DNA of 64,000 bases, from contig CAMGYJ010000010.1 of NCBI GenBank assembly GCA_946122785.1, positions 30,545,608 through 30,609,607 on the forward strand, read 5' to 3'. The notes beneath the pieces are model-generated. The model saw only the letters and a list, made by a program, of their open reading frames with translations, made no database searches and was not told where the DNA came from. Shown here in pieces: positions 48,522-58,740 of the stretch (the first letter of the stretch is position 1; every line of letters starts with the position of its first letter). The DNA comes from Linum tenue. Taxonomy: Eukaryota; Streptophyta; Magnoliopsida; Malpighiales; Linaceae. The position numbers and the translations under genes were made by a program.

Positions 48522-48721
48522 GTGGCCGACTATTATTGACCTGGCTGACACCCCATGTCCCAATAAGACTGGTCATAGGCCTTGAGATACTAGCACTGAT
48601 CATGTAACATCCATGTAGATCTTCAACAAGTAGGTCCTATTGGATTGGATGGCATGGATGGTAAACACTCCATGTCGGGCACCTAGTGAGAAACTCATGC
48701 CATGAAAATGGCATGGTGTGT

Positions 48722-49683
48722 TGATATGATCCCAAATGGCCAACACTACACTTTTTTATTACTTGAAAAAGAAGCAATCGAAGTTGGAAAGAAGAAGGGC
48801 AGAATTTGGCTAAGTCAAAATCCATGTTCAAGGTACCTACTTTGGAGGCATGGTTCTCTCAATTGGCTTGGTGGAAATTCAAGTTTAAGGCTTTATTTTG
48901 TAGATGAAGTTTCCATCTTTCCAATGGTATGCTTTGTGAATCCAGATGATGTCATTAAGGTTGTTTTCCAAGGCCTCAAAGTTGCTACCTCAAAACTGGA
49001 AAACTGCCAGAATTTGGTTAAGGCAGAAATTGTGTTCAAGAAGCCTAGTTTGGAGCTCAATGCAAGGAGCATGGATCTGATTCGAGACCAAATGCTTCTA
49101 CAAAATGAAAGTAGGAATGTTTATCTATCAAGGGAAGGAATCGGATGAAAGGTCGGATTTCTAGAAGGCGTCGAACGAAAAGCGTGAGTTAGTACGAAAA
49201 CTGCTTTTTGACTGTTCTGGCAGCTTCCTTGTGCTTCAAGAAAGGAAGTCTAAACCCGAATTTTGAGTCCTTTTTAGAGTATATTTTTACCTTAATTGTT
49301 TCCTTGTTAGTTTAGAATCGTATTAGGTTTTATTTAGCCATAAAAGCCCTCTAGTTTTTGTTATAATTGTCAGAGAATTGTTGAATAAAAATTACTCCGA
49401 GGAGTTTATCCCATTGAGCTTGCGAGCTTGATTTTGGTCTTGGATTCGTCCTAGACTTGCAGACTTCTCTTTCAAGTCATTCATACTTGTTTGAGTAGTG
49501 AATCTACTTTCGAAACCGATTGAGCTTGTCCCCAAGTGAGGATTTGTCCTTTCGTTTCAAACCCATCCCAAATCGTACCAAGAACATCCTGTTCTTTTGG
49601 TTTTCAATTCAATTCAATACTTTGAGTTGAATTAGCTGCGTGACTTTGATCAAAACACCCCCCCCCCCCCCGGGTTTTTATCA
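48722..49683 (+). mobile_element. solo LTR, U3-ORF family, copy 2
   Basis: 962 bases from TGATATGATCCC to GGTTTTTATCA. TGTGT flanks it on both sides (48717-48721 and 49684-49688), a perfect TSD. A TATA-like CCATAAAAG lies at 49339-49347 and AATAAA at 49384-49389, so a U3-R layout is visible. A long poly-C near 49658 adds length. It is inserted in the interior of the minus-strand element. Confidence 0.92.
48726..49148 (+). CDS. ORF inside the U3 of the solo LTR, copy 2
   Basis: 423 nt, 140 residues, starting at LTR base 5 and ending REGIG. About half or more of its residues match copy 1 without any gap. The best tracts are SRYLLWRH.SLNWLGGNS, FPMVCF, VIKVVFQGLKVAT and KLENCQ. The in-frame ATG at 48702 lies outside the LTR and is accidental. 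No known domain is recognised. A solo LTR is unlikely to express it from its own promoter, because the TATA box lies about 190 bases downstream of the ORF. Confidence 0.6.
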   Translation: MIPNGQHYTFLLLEKEAIEVGKKKGRIWLSQNPCSRYLLWRHGSLNWLGGNSSLRLYFVDEVSIFPMVCFVNPDDVIKVVFQGLKVATSKLENCQNLVKAEIVFKKPSLELNARSMDLIRDQMLLQNESRNVYLSREGIG

Positions 49684-49688
49684 TGTGT

Positions 49689-50887
49689 ACCCACCAATTA
49701 AACGAGCATAGGGGGCTTCATATACCCAGTCACATAATTTGTTGCTTAGCACTCATTACAAGGTCATCGCATCGCATGTGTTACAACACTTCATCATTTT
49801 GTAGCCATTAATGGCCTATGATTTTTTTTACTAGTAACTAATGCGCCAAAGGTGTACTCCCACTGCCAAGTTCACGGATTAAACCAGACCAACCATCCAT
49901 ACACTACTTGACTTCCCCACTTTACGCGGGATGACCCTTTTGGTGTTGGTTTCAAAATTTTCAACTTAACAAAGGATAGTACTCGCTCAACATGTCCTGC
50001 CTTGATGATCTTGCAAGGGGTCTCATGCTTTCCTTCTCGAGCTACCTTACCAGACATGTTGGTGTATGTTTGCCTCATTCTAGGTGGTATGGTAGACATT
50101 CTCAAATTCTTTAACCCATCAAAGGGACCACGAGTTGTTCGTTGCCTTAGATTCCCCCAACTTGACACATGCTTACTCTCCTCGCATGGTTGGCATGACG
50201 AGTGTTTGAGCTTAACAAGTTGACGACCACTCTTGTCGCCAACTTGACTTCCAACCCCTATGCCTCGTTGGTTTTTTTACTTATCACATAACCACTTGTG
50301 GTCCATAGCAGGACCATACTTGGTCAGTCTGTGTCGAAACGTCTTATAAGTCCCCTTGTCCGCCATTCATATTTGGCATGCCATGAGGGTTGTTAGGCAT
50401 AGACATGCTTCTTTGTCCATCTTTTAACACCCTCTCATACTTGGAATTTTTTTGAGTGGCTTGGGTGTGATGAATACTCCTAAACTTTCTCTCCACTCAA
50501 TTCTTCATAGTGGATGGCATGCCCCCCTGTCCAGTTCATGGAGCGGATGACTTGCCCCCCATGCCATCCTTATGTAACAAATATGGTGTTTTATTGGACA
50601 CAACCTTTTGTCCAGCTTTCTCGACATCACCTTGCCCCCCAGCTTGACACTTCACCTTCAACTTGTCAGGTGGTAGGCTACCATTCCCTCCTTCCTCCCC
50701 TTAGGCGGTTTGCATCCACCATACACGTTGAGCAGGGGTAGCAATGAGGGTGGGCAGGTTTGTGGTGGTAGTTGACCCAAATTGACTAGATCTACACTAA
50801 CCTGCACAAGCGGTTGCTCCACGTGGGTGGAGAACTTATGAGTGAGATTCTCGTCATAACCACCACGTAGAAAAGGTGGTTGACTTA
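49689..50887 (-). other. interior of the minus-strand element, decayed
   Basis: Only weak reading frames, for example 49872-50168 on the minus strand, without recognisable motifs. TTGCCCCCC and TTGACAC phrases recur around 50520-50650. Probably remnants of an internal coding region. Confidence 0.4.
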
Positions 50888-51440
50888 TCACCGGAAGCGA
50901 CGAGTTCCGGACTGTGGCTGCGCAGTCCGACCACCGGAGACCAGAATAATTGTATCCTCAGTAACAATACTTGGTGGCAGATCTATACCATTTTTAGGTA
51001 AACACATTTTTCGCACCACCGGTTCTATAAAATCATTTTTAAACTTATCCCAGCAATTTTTATTTTTTATAACTGCTTCAAATAATTGGTCCAACCGTCC
51101 ATCTAAGGTAGAACTAAAAGAAGCGAGTTTAAGACTTCTCTGATGTGAACATCTAACAAGTTCATCCCAACTCTCGTCCATGAGTCAGCGATTCTCCGCC
51201 ACCATTTGGCGATTCTCCTTCATGTCCTGGAGGTTCTCCACCATCATCTTCTTTGTCTCCTCCACTATCAAACGGAGTGACAATAATGTGGCGGATACAT
51301 TAACAGAAGTTGCCAGTGGTGGCAAAGTCTCCACCTTGCCATTGTTTCCGATAGATCCTTTTGTTTCTTGACCATGTTCAAACTTGGCTACTCAATCCAT
51401 CACAAACCTAGGTGAAAAATCACCTTCTTGTTGTCTTTAT
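50888..51440 (-). pseudogene. possible gag-like remnant
   Basis: Minus-strand frames give a charged, helix-prone stretch (MDESWDELVRCSHQRSLKLA, then LDGRLDQLFEAVIKNKNCWD) after a stop that interrupts a Met-Val-Ala-Glu-Asn-Arg run. The position directly inside the 5' LTR fits a gag start, and heptad-like leucines fit a Gag coiled coil. There is no zinc knuckle and no long frame. The assignment is by position and composition only. Confidence 0.35.
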
Positions 51441-51536
51441 CGTGGAGCCATCAAATTAAACACAATCGTGTTGCCAATTTGTTTTCCGGCAAGGAAAATC
51501 TCTTGTGTTTGATCTCAATCAATGCACCTTTGACTT

Positions 51537-52521
51537 TGATATGATCCCAAATTGGCCTTCAATCAAGCTGGAATTGATTGATCAAGAAGGTAAGCAAAGT
51601 ACATTAAAGAACACTGAATTTTGGCTAAGTTCTTTTATAGTTTTGGGTAGCCAACTTTGCACGTTGGGAACTTGTTATTGGTTTAATTTAAATTCGAGTT
51701 TAAGGCCTTGTTTTGAAGATGAAGAGTTTATCTTTCCATTGATGTGCTTTGAAGCTCGAGAGGAAGCCCAGAAGAGTGATTTACAGGTCGATCAAGTTGT
51801 TAGCTCGACATGGGAAAAACTGCCGATATATTCTAAGTGTTGGAATGAGTTTGGGAAGGAACTTTGGAAGCCTCAATCGAAGGGATGGCATGAGAGTCGA
51901 GCTTCAAGAACCATACCTCGTGAAAGTAGGTTTCTTTTACTACAACGACATGGTGTTGGATGAATGGAATGAAGAATAGAAGGCCTCGAACGAAAGCTCC
52001 AAAAATTGTATCGAAGCTGAGTTTCTATCTTTGGAAACCAGGCAATCCGAATCCTTATCGGATTAGGATTCCTTTGTTGTTTTGTGTTTAATTCATTTTC
52101 ATTAATGGTTTTGATTTCCTTTTCCAATTGTAATTTGTTTAGGACTTCTCCAAGAGTAGTAAGATTGGCTAGGTCTATTTAAGTAGCTTTGATTCATTGT
52201 AATTTTCAGTTTTTAGAGTTGAATCGAATAAACCACAAGGTTGAGTTCCATAGCTTTTGCTTTGTGAATTTGGAGATCTTCCTAGATGATTTTAGGTGAG
52301 ATTTCGAGCTTGTATCGTTCAGTTATTCCCACTGTTCGTGGCCAAGCATCTACCCTAAGTTTTCGAGCCTCTTTCCCTACGAGAAGGTTGCACGAAATCA
52401 CCATCCCGAACACGAACTCAGACTCTGTTTTGTGTTCGTCATTTCCGAGTTTTGATTCAATCTTTGGATTGAATCTTGTTTTGCTTCTCTGATTCCAAAA
52501 CCACCCATCTAGGGGTTATCA
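51537..52521 (+). mobile_element. solo LTR, U3-ORF family, copy 3
   Basis: 985 bases from TGATATGATCCC to TAGGGGTTATCA. GACTT flanks it on both sides (51532-51536 and 52522-52526). The empty site is visible in the sister LTR at about 45865, where CACCTTTGACTTCTTGAAC runs on without the insert, so the boundaries are certain. TATA-like TATTTAAG lies at about 52176, and AATAAA at 52227-52232. Confidence 0.95.
51541..51963 (+). CDS. ORF inside the U3 of the solo LTR, copy 3
   Basis: Again 423 nt and 140 residues from LTR base 5, ending HGVG. It is far more diverged than copies 1 and 2, yet it aligns to them with no gap. Shared positions include MIP at 1-3, FWLS at 27-30, NSSL in the middle, F.DE, and FP..CF. 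The frame is open throughout. Unknown protein. The surroundings (a solo LTR in another element's LTR) give no hint of host function. Confidence 0.6.
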   Translation: MIPNWPSIKLELIDQEGKQSTLKNTEFWLSSFIVLGSQLCTLGTCYWFNLNSSLRPCFEDEEFIFPLMCFEAREEAQKSDLQVDQVVSSTWEKLPIYSKCWNEFGKELWKPQSKGWHESRASRTIPRESRFLLLQRHGVG

Positions 52522-54663
52522 GACTTCTTGAAGAACGATAATAACATGGACAATCATCCCACTAGGTGTGCCAATTTGTTTTCCAACGAGGAAAATCTGG
52601 TGTTTGAAATTAATGAAATGCACCTTGAGAAAATCAACATGGTTCACTCCTCTCCGATCAATGTTTGGACAATGATGTTTGACGTTTTGATGGTTTTTTG
52701 GGAACAAGCTATGTTAATTACTCCTACTCCTATGGAGGTTCATCTAAAGCTCCGAAAACTAAAGAGTAAAGCTAATTTGCAGAGAAAGGATAAATTTTGA
52801 CATTGTGCATCAAAAGGTTGGTTGTGGAACCCTTGCTTCGTCTTAGTTTCTCCTATTTATAGCCATCCCCTGTAACCGCCATATAACTAGCTCTTGTAAC
52901 CGCTGCCTCTCTTGCTTAGTGCTGATGTCTTAACCGCATGACCCCCTCAATTTATAAAATTGTTAAACCCCGAAATAAACACCCGCAGAGGCTCGAAACA
53001 ATTAAAACATCTAAAAACACGTTTCTGGAAATTTCCTGCAGTTTTAGTGACCACCCAAAATCTGTCACTAAAAGAGTGTAAAATCTGTTACTATTCACAG
53101 AATTGCACCCTCATGAAAAATCACCAAACCGATCAATCTAAATCGAAGGGATCGAGTTCTCTTACCTATAGAACGTGCATAGGACTAGATCGGATGTCTC
53201 GAGATGGTGATCTCCTCGTCAATCGATGTTTTGAACCCTCGAACCGTTATCGCAAACGCTATAGTACAAAAATATGAGTTTCGGATTAGACTACCAATGA
53301 ATCGAGTTTTGAATCGTGAAAGGATTCGTGATCCTTACCTAGGGGCACGAGAGCAACGAGGAGGGGTCGGGGAAATCAAAGAGACGGCGGTGGAGAAATC
53401 ATACCTCTCCCTCTTTTTTTTTCTTTTCCCTTTCATCTTCTTTCTCCGTCCGACGCTCACACTGCTGCTGTTTATTTGGAGGCTGGGAAATTTGAGGGAG
53501 GTTTTTTTTTTTTTTGCTGTTGGGCGGGGTAAAAGGATATGTGAAAAGGGTTATGAGGGCCGAGCACCATCTTGGCCCATTTTTTTAAGAAGAATATTAT
53601 AATAATAATTATTATTATTCCTAACTCATGGTTGCAACCCTTCGTACGTAACCGTCAACCGAACCGTTCATTTGTTATGATCGAACCCAAATTCAAATAT
53701 CGGGGTTTTCCTTCTTTTTCCATAACAGCTAGTACTCGCAATGGCCCCCTTGCACGACATCATGTTTGCTACCCTAGTGCAAGATAGGTAAGCGGTCATG
53801 GTACTTGGTGCTTGACCCCCCTGGTATGACATGATGCTTTACCCCTCTTGTACGATGTCCTGTATGACCCCCTTGTGGTTGGGTCTCAACACTTAGTCCA
53901 ATTTCTTCTCCTTTGCTGCCACGTACTAGAGGTATTCGTATGCTTGACAACCCTCCTTGCACGGCATCATGTTTGACACCCTAGTGCAAGGTAAGTAGGC
54001 GGCATGGTATCTAGTGCTTGACCCCTATTGCAAATTTCATTTCTTGGTACCAAGCTCTGCCTTACCAGCTTGGTACCACAGGCTTGCCTCTCGGTCTAGT
54101 ACCCTGTTGGATGGTTAGTCGTTACCAGACATACCTTGCCGCCTTGGTACCATGTTGGCCTCATAATTAGCTAATTTTCATGTGTTTTGGTACCAAGCCT
54201 ATTGCTTGCCTACCAAGCCTATTTTGCATTGCTTGGTACCCTCAGCCTACCAAGCCTCTTTCGTCGGCTTGGTACCGTGTCGTTTGGCACCCTGTTTTGT
54301 CGCTTTGTTTCCAGACTTGGTTTTTGGGAGCCGATTTTGATACCAAGGGGGTGGAGGCATCATCCGGGCTATATAGGCGGCCAAACACTAGGCCAGGGAT
54401 ACGGGGCTTGGCCACTTAGGCCCAAAAACCTAATAAGATCCAACTAGCTCATTTAATGATTAATATTGAATCTGCCTTATAAATCCATTAAATTCCTTGT
54501 AATTAATCGATGTGGTATGAGATTAATTTTTAGGTGTAAACACCAGGGTAGTGAAAATTAGTTAGAAGGATATTGCGATTTGCGAAGGTGAAGCAATATT
54601 TGTAGTTGTTATCTTTTTAATTTGGCCATCCGTTCCCAAATCTCAACACTTTTTTTTTCTGCA

Positions 54664-54816
54664 ATGGCGAGTGAACCCAATCCAGCTATCTTCCTACTCC
54701 TCCTGTCGTTGACATTCTCCGTCATGGAAGAGAGGGCCGGAAATTCCACATTACCGACGACCTGTGGGACGTGGTGGACGAGGAGTACGAAGTGTGGAAG
54801 GAGAAGACATGTCGTT
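54664..54816. pseudogene. captured sequence of unknown origin
   Basis: One plus-strand frame gives KFHITDDLWDVVDEEYEVW, an acidic protein-like string that I cannot assign. It sits directly next to the serine acetyltransferase fragment but on the opposite strand. It may be a second captured gene piece. No intact ORF. Confidence 0.3.
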
Positions 54817-55002
54817 GATCAGCATCCCATCACCGATCTTCGGGTGCAAGTCCCCTTCCTTCTACCCGGTCCCACGAAGCATCACGTTTTGCAGAATCGA
54901 GACATCGTTCCCGACCTCTGTTGTCTCCCCAATCACCACTCCGGTGGCGTGATCGAGCAACACCCCTTCCCCTATTCGAGCGTCGGGGTGGATGTCGACC
55001 CT
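54817..55002 (-). pseudogene. serine acetyltransferase fragment (hexapeptide-repeat part)
   Basis: The minus strand reads VDIHPDARIGEGVLLDHATG, then VVIGETTEVGNDVSILQNVM, then RGTG, a stop codon (TAG at 54862-54864) and KEGDLHPKIGDGMLI. Plant serine acetyltransferases have VDIHPAA.IG.GILLDHATGVV.GETAVIGN..SILH.VTLGGTGK at this place, the catalytic part of the left-handed beta-helix. The stop and the replaced residues mark it as dead. There is no intron structure or complete gene around it. The following domain part lies at 45602-45709. Confidence 0.85.
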
Positions 55003-55239
55003 TTGAAGCTCAGGAAACAGTGGATGTAAATGCCTCTTCTCGCCTTTTCTCGTGCTTTCGCCCAGAGATCCTCGACGGCCACCGCCTCCTCCTCGATTCA
55101 ATTGAGAGTTGGGGATTGGGATTGGGTTTGGAAATTTTTAACGAGGGGCACGAGGGTGAGATGTGAGAACAAGGAGTAAATTATTTTATTATTTATTTAA
55201 TTTTAAATTGACATGTCATTAATTTTACGTTCCAATCAA

Positions 55240-55430
55240 CAGTTATATTTGCCACATCATCAAAAAACTGACTGAGTTACAAAGTCTGACGGAGACTAAC
55301 GGCCGGTGATCAACGGTGAAATGGTTCATAAAGTTAATAGCAAATAAGAAAGGAAAGTAATTTGGGTGGCAAACGTGAAACATTTATATAATTTGAGTGA
55401 TCAAACGTGTAATTTAGCCAACCTAGAGGC
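55240..55430. mobile_element. terminal inverted repeat of a MULE (right end)
   Basis: It resembles the right arm of the MULE ending at 38452. Common phrases in the same order are TGCCACATCA, GAGACTAACGG, TGATCAA, GGCAAACGTGAAA/ACAAACGTGAAA and a final TGATCAAACGTG/TAACCAAACTTG. It probably closes a Pack-MULE that captured the serine acetyltransferase pieces. The matching left arm was not found near 45250-45430. Confidence 0.6.
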
Positions 55431-55434
55431 AACC

Positions 55435-56957
55435 ATGAAATATCATTTCAATTCAGTCATAAATTTTCCGTTTAATCATTGAAAGAAATACACAAGAAGT
55501 ACCAATGAAATTAAATAACTAAAAATGACATTAGAGATCGTTTGAAAATAAGATATTTGCAAAAACATAACTCTTTTTCTGTAAACAAGCATTGATTTTG
55601 ACAACTTGTATATGTCAAAAAAATGTGTTTTTAAAGGAAAAATTGTGGGGAGCTTGTCGGAATAAGTTAACATCATGCTAAGAATTATGAGTTGACATTT
55701 GCTTATATAACAAGCAAACACATAAATTTCCGAACAACCTCCGAAATAATTTGAAGCTGCACAAACTACATTAATCAACTAGCATGTACCCGGCTAGTTG
55801 CCCGGAAGATTTGAGTTCATTATTTAATAAATTATTTCAAATAAGATTTTTCGTGATTCTCAATTGAATACTTTATTCGTAAACTTATCTAAGTCTTAAG
55901 CATACTATGAGTATGTTTTTTCAGTTATGTCATGATATTCTCATCCCTCTTGTGCAATAAGAAAAAAACCATATCTTTCGATAATTTTTTTCCATTCAAT
56001 CTCCTAATTCCTAAATCGAAGAAGTATAAGTAAGTTATGCACGTCCTCATCTATATTCTCGACTCCATGATATCTGACAAAGAATTTAAATGCTTAACTT
56101 AACCTTATACGCATTTCCTTATTAAAAACCTTCATCATTTGACAATATTTATGTCACTTTATTTTAAATTTATTCTAATACCTAAATACAAAAGTTGAAC
56201 AAAAACTTAACATCTACACTTTCACTTTCTAGAATTAAACCCTTAATCACCGAATCAACAAACTATCCAAATGTCAATTTTATTAATCATAATAATACAT
56301 CAATTACAAATCATTTTCTCAATGTTATAATTACCGTACCCATATCCCAACTCAAGGCCATTTCTATGGTACCGGTACGGCATTAGTGGCGCCATTTTTT
56401 TAGCCGTTGGATTTGTGGAGTTTAATGAGGATCATTGATTAATAACCAGCACTTAGCCGAATATGGTTGAACCTGTTTTATATGGTTAAACCTAGAAAAA
56501 TTATTTGTTAATTACCGAAAAATTGATTTGTTTCTAAAACATCTCGCTTCCTTGTCGGATACGGAAAAATAATTAATCATGGTCTTCTATTGATCGCCGG
56601 CAGGAAGTGAAAGTGAACACCGGCAACATAATTAATCATTTCACAGCAAATCCATCTTCTTCGTCTCATTTTGATCACAATTCTTATAATCTGGTATTGC
56701 AATGGCGGATTCCCTAGACCATCGCTGAAAAGAATTATACTCTGGCAAACTTTTTAATCGGCATCCCATCGTACAGTTACGCTTTGGTGGTGGCAAGAGC
56801 GTTGATGCCATGGTGATTCCGAATGACTAGGTATAGGAATCTTACTGCGCAATGACTGTGCACTTGACATCGGCGGTAGAGACTATGATTGTTATGCCCG
56901 GCGGCAGCAAAAGCGTTGATGGTGGTGGTGATTCCTACTCGGGATCTGAGAGCGCGA
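55435..56957. other. intergenic, no gene supported
   Basis: AT-rich to about 56650. At 56785-56950 an imperfect direct repeat occurs (CAAGAGCGTTGATGCCATGG and CAAAAGCGTTGATGGTGGTG units). No coding region was recognised. Confidence 0.45.
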
Positions 56958-57216
56958 TGTGTTAATCGAAACAGGAAAAGAAATAGACACACAGATTTTT
57001 TTTACATGGTTTCCTGGTTTTGTATGAACGAGACTAGTCCACGGCCGAAGCTAGATTTTCCTCTTATTCAGCTTAACCTTAACCGGTTCACTTACATACA
57101 TATATATACAAGCTAGGGTCTCTAACCCTAGACCATTACTCGACTAACCCTAAGTCACTTACACTAATCATCCGCGACTAGGGAAGTGGGCCGAAGCCCA
57201 TACATACTACTCAACA
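56958..57216 (-). repeat. 3' LTR of the copia element
   Basis: 259 bases on the minus strand from TGTTGAGTAG to ATTAACACA. It follows the polypurine tract TTTGGGGGAGGC directly. A TATATATATG stretch near 57100-57112 may be the TATA box. The other LTR is absent from the window, so the right boundary is inferred from the TG..CA rule and the tract. Confidence 0.75.
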
Positions 57217-57228
57217 GCCTCCCCCAAA

Positions 57229-58740
57229 TTGATGAGGATCTCTCATCATCAATTTGCGAGAAAGGTAAAAATGTCGACTAGCTGAGAACGACTTGGTTAA
57301 CAGATCGGCAATCTGGTCTTCAGAAGTGATGTAGAACAGTCGGAGAACGCCATCACGAACCAAGTCTCGTATGTAATGAAGATGAACCTCGATATGCTTC
57401 GTGCGATCATGAAGCACCGGATTAGTAGCAATCTGAATGGCGCTCGTGTTATCCACATAAAGCTGGAGAGGAATAGCACAAGTCACTCCTAAGTCACCCA
57501 GCAAACGCCGAAGCCAGACCAGCTCAGAAGCAACATCGGACATAGCATGATACTCAGCCTCGGTAGAAGATTTAAACACCCTGTCCTGCTTCTTACAGCG
57601 CCATGAAATGAAGGACTCACCAAGACGAATACACCAACCAGTAGTCGAACGACGAGTATCTATACAGCCAGAATAGTCAGAGTCAGAGAAACCCTGAAGA
57701 TCAAGTGAACCAGACGATGGGAGAAACAACCCCACCTCGCGAGTGCCTTGTAGGTACCGCAAAATACGATGGACAGCAACAAGATGATCCGTACGAGGGG
57801 AAGACATAAATTGACTCACAATCTGAACTGAACTGCATAGGCAATATCAGGACGAGTCGACGTTAAATATATAAGGCTCCCAACCACACTACGATAATGC
57901 TTACCACCATCGGGCAAAAGATCACCAGACTCGTGTCCAAGCTTCAAACCGAGCTCCATGGGAGTAGAAACAGCGGAGCACTCACCAAACCGAGAGGAGG
58001 CCAGTAAGTCATCAATGTACTTGCTCTGACATAAGAGAATCCCGGCGCTACTGCGCTTAACCTCAAGTCCCAGAAAGTAGGAAACATACCCAAGCTCCTT
58101 AAGACTAAATGAAGCATGAAGTCCTTTGGTAAGAGCAGTAATCCCCAAGTCATCATCACCAGTAACGATCATGTCATTGACATACAATAAGAGCACCACA
58201 AGCCCACGAGAAGAGCTGCGTGTGAACATAGAAGGGTCATTAAGACTCTGTTCGAAGCCGAGAGCGAGAATAGTGGAATGAAACTTATCAAACCACGCCC
58301 GAGGAGCCTATTTCAGACCATAGAGAGAATGACGAAGTAAGCACACCTGGCCTGGCTCGCCGTAGGTATAACCAGGAGGTGGTTCCATATAGACAGTCTC
58401 CTTAAGCTCCCCATGCAGAAATGCAGTCTTAACATCAAGCTGAAACAATGGCCAACCTCAAATAGACGCCACAGCCAAGAGAGCACGAACTGTGACCATC
58501 TTTGCAACCAGGGCAAAGGTCTCCTCAAAATCAATGCCATATTCCTGACAAAAACCTTGAGCCACCACCCTAGTTTTGAACCGCTCAATGGAGCCATCAG
58601 GTCGGACTTTAATGGTATAGACCCACCGAGAGCCAATAACTGGAACAGAAGGAGGAGGCCGAGGGACCATATCCCATGTATGATTGGCATGGAGAGCATC
58701 AATTTCCTCCGTCATAGAATTATCCCAATCCGGATTCCCT
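57229..58740 (-). pseudogene. copia reverse transcriptase and RNase H (broken)
   Basis: On the minus strand the reverse transcriptase starts near 58740 (EEIDALHANHTWDMVPRP, then GSRWVYTIKVRPDGSIERFK) and continues with LLLYVNDMIVTG, where the catalytic YVDDM is changed to YVNDM. RNase H follows (GFSDSDYSGCIDTRRSTTGW, SSTEAEYHAMSDVASELVWL, LYVDNTSAIQIA, RTKHIEVHLHYIRD) down to the stop near 57211. At least one frameshift lies near 58460-58310 and one near 57816. The D to N change would by itself inactivate polymerisation. Confidence 0.9.

Larger units (their letters stand above)
45809..54542 (-). mobile_element. minus-strand LTR element, non-autonomous, with three nested solo LTRs
   Basis: On the minus strand the element runs from TGTTTACACC (54542) to GGAAAACA (45809). 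CCAGG flanks it on both sides (45804-45808 and 54543-54547), a perfect TSD. The 3' LTR is 45809-46845 and is preceded in element direction by a G-rich polypurine tract (46849-46862). The 5' LTR is 51480-54542 and contains a 985-base solo LTR plus about 1 kb of further extra sequence. The interior (46846-51479) holds two more solo LTRs and only weak gag-like reading frames, with no reverse transcriptase. Lineage uncertain; probably a gypsy-type derivative. Confidence 0.85.
51480..54542 (-). repeat. 5' LTR of the minus-strand element, with insertions
   Basis: It matches the 3' LTR at both ends. The first 57 bases (TGTTTTCCGGCAAGG..CCTTTGACTT) are followed by the solo LTR 51537-52521 and then continue with GACTTCTTGAAGAACG. 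Another block of about 1 kb, roughly 52938-54000, is absent from the 3' LTR. In it I see no clear ends, only a G+C-rich piece (53340-53570) and an ATT-repeat patch. On the minus strand a TATATAG near 54368-54374 is a candidate TATA box. Confidence 0.75.
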
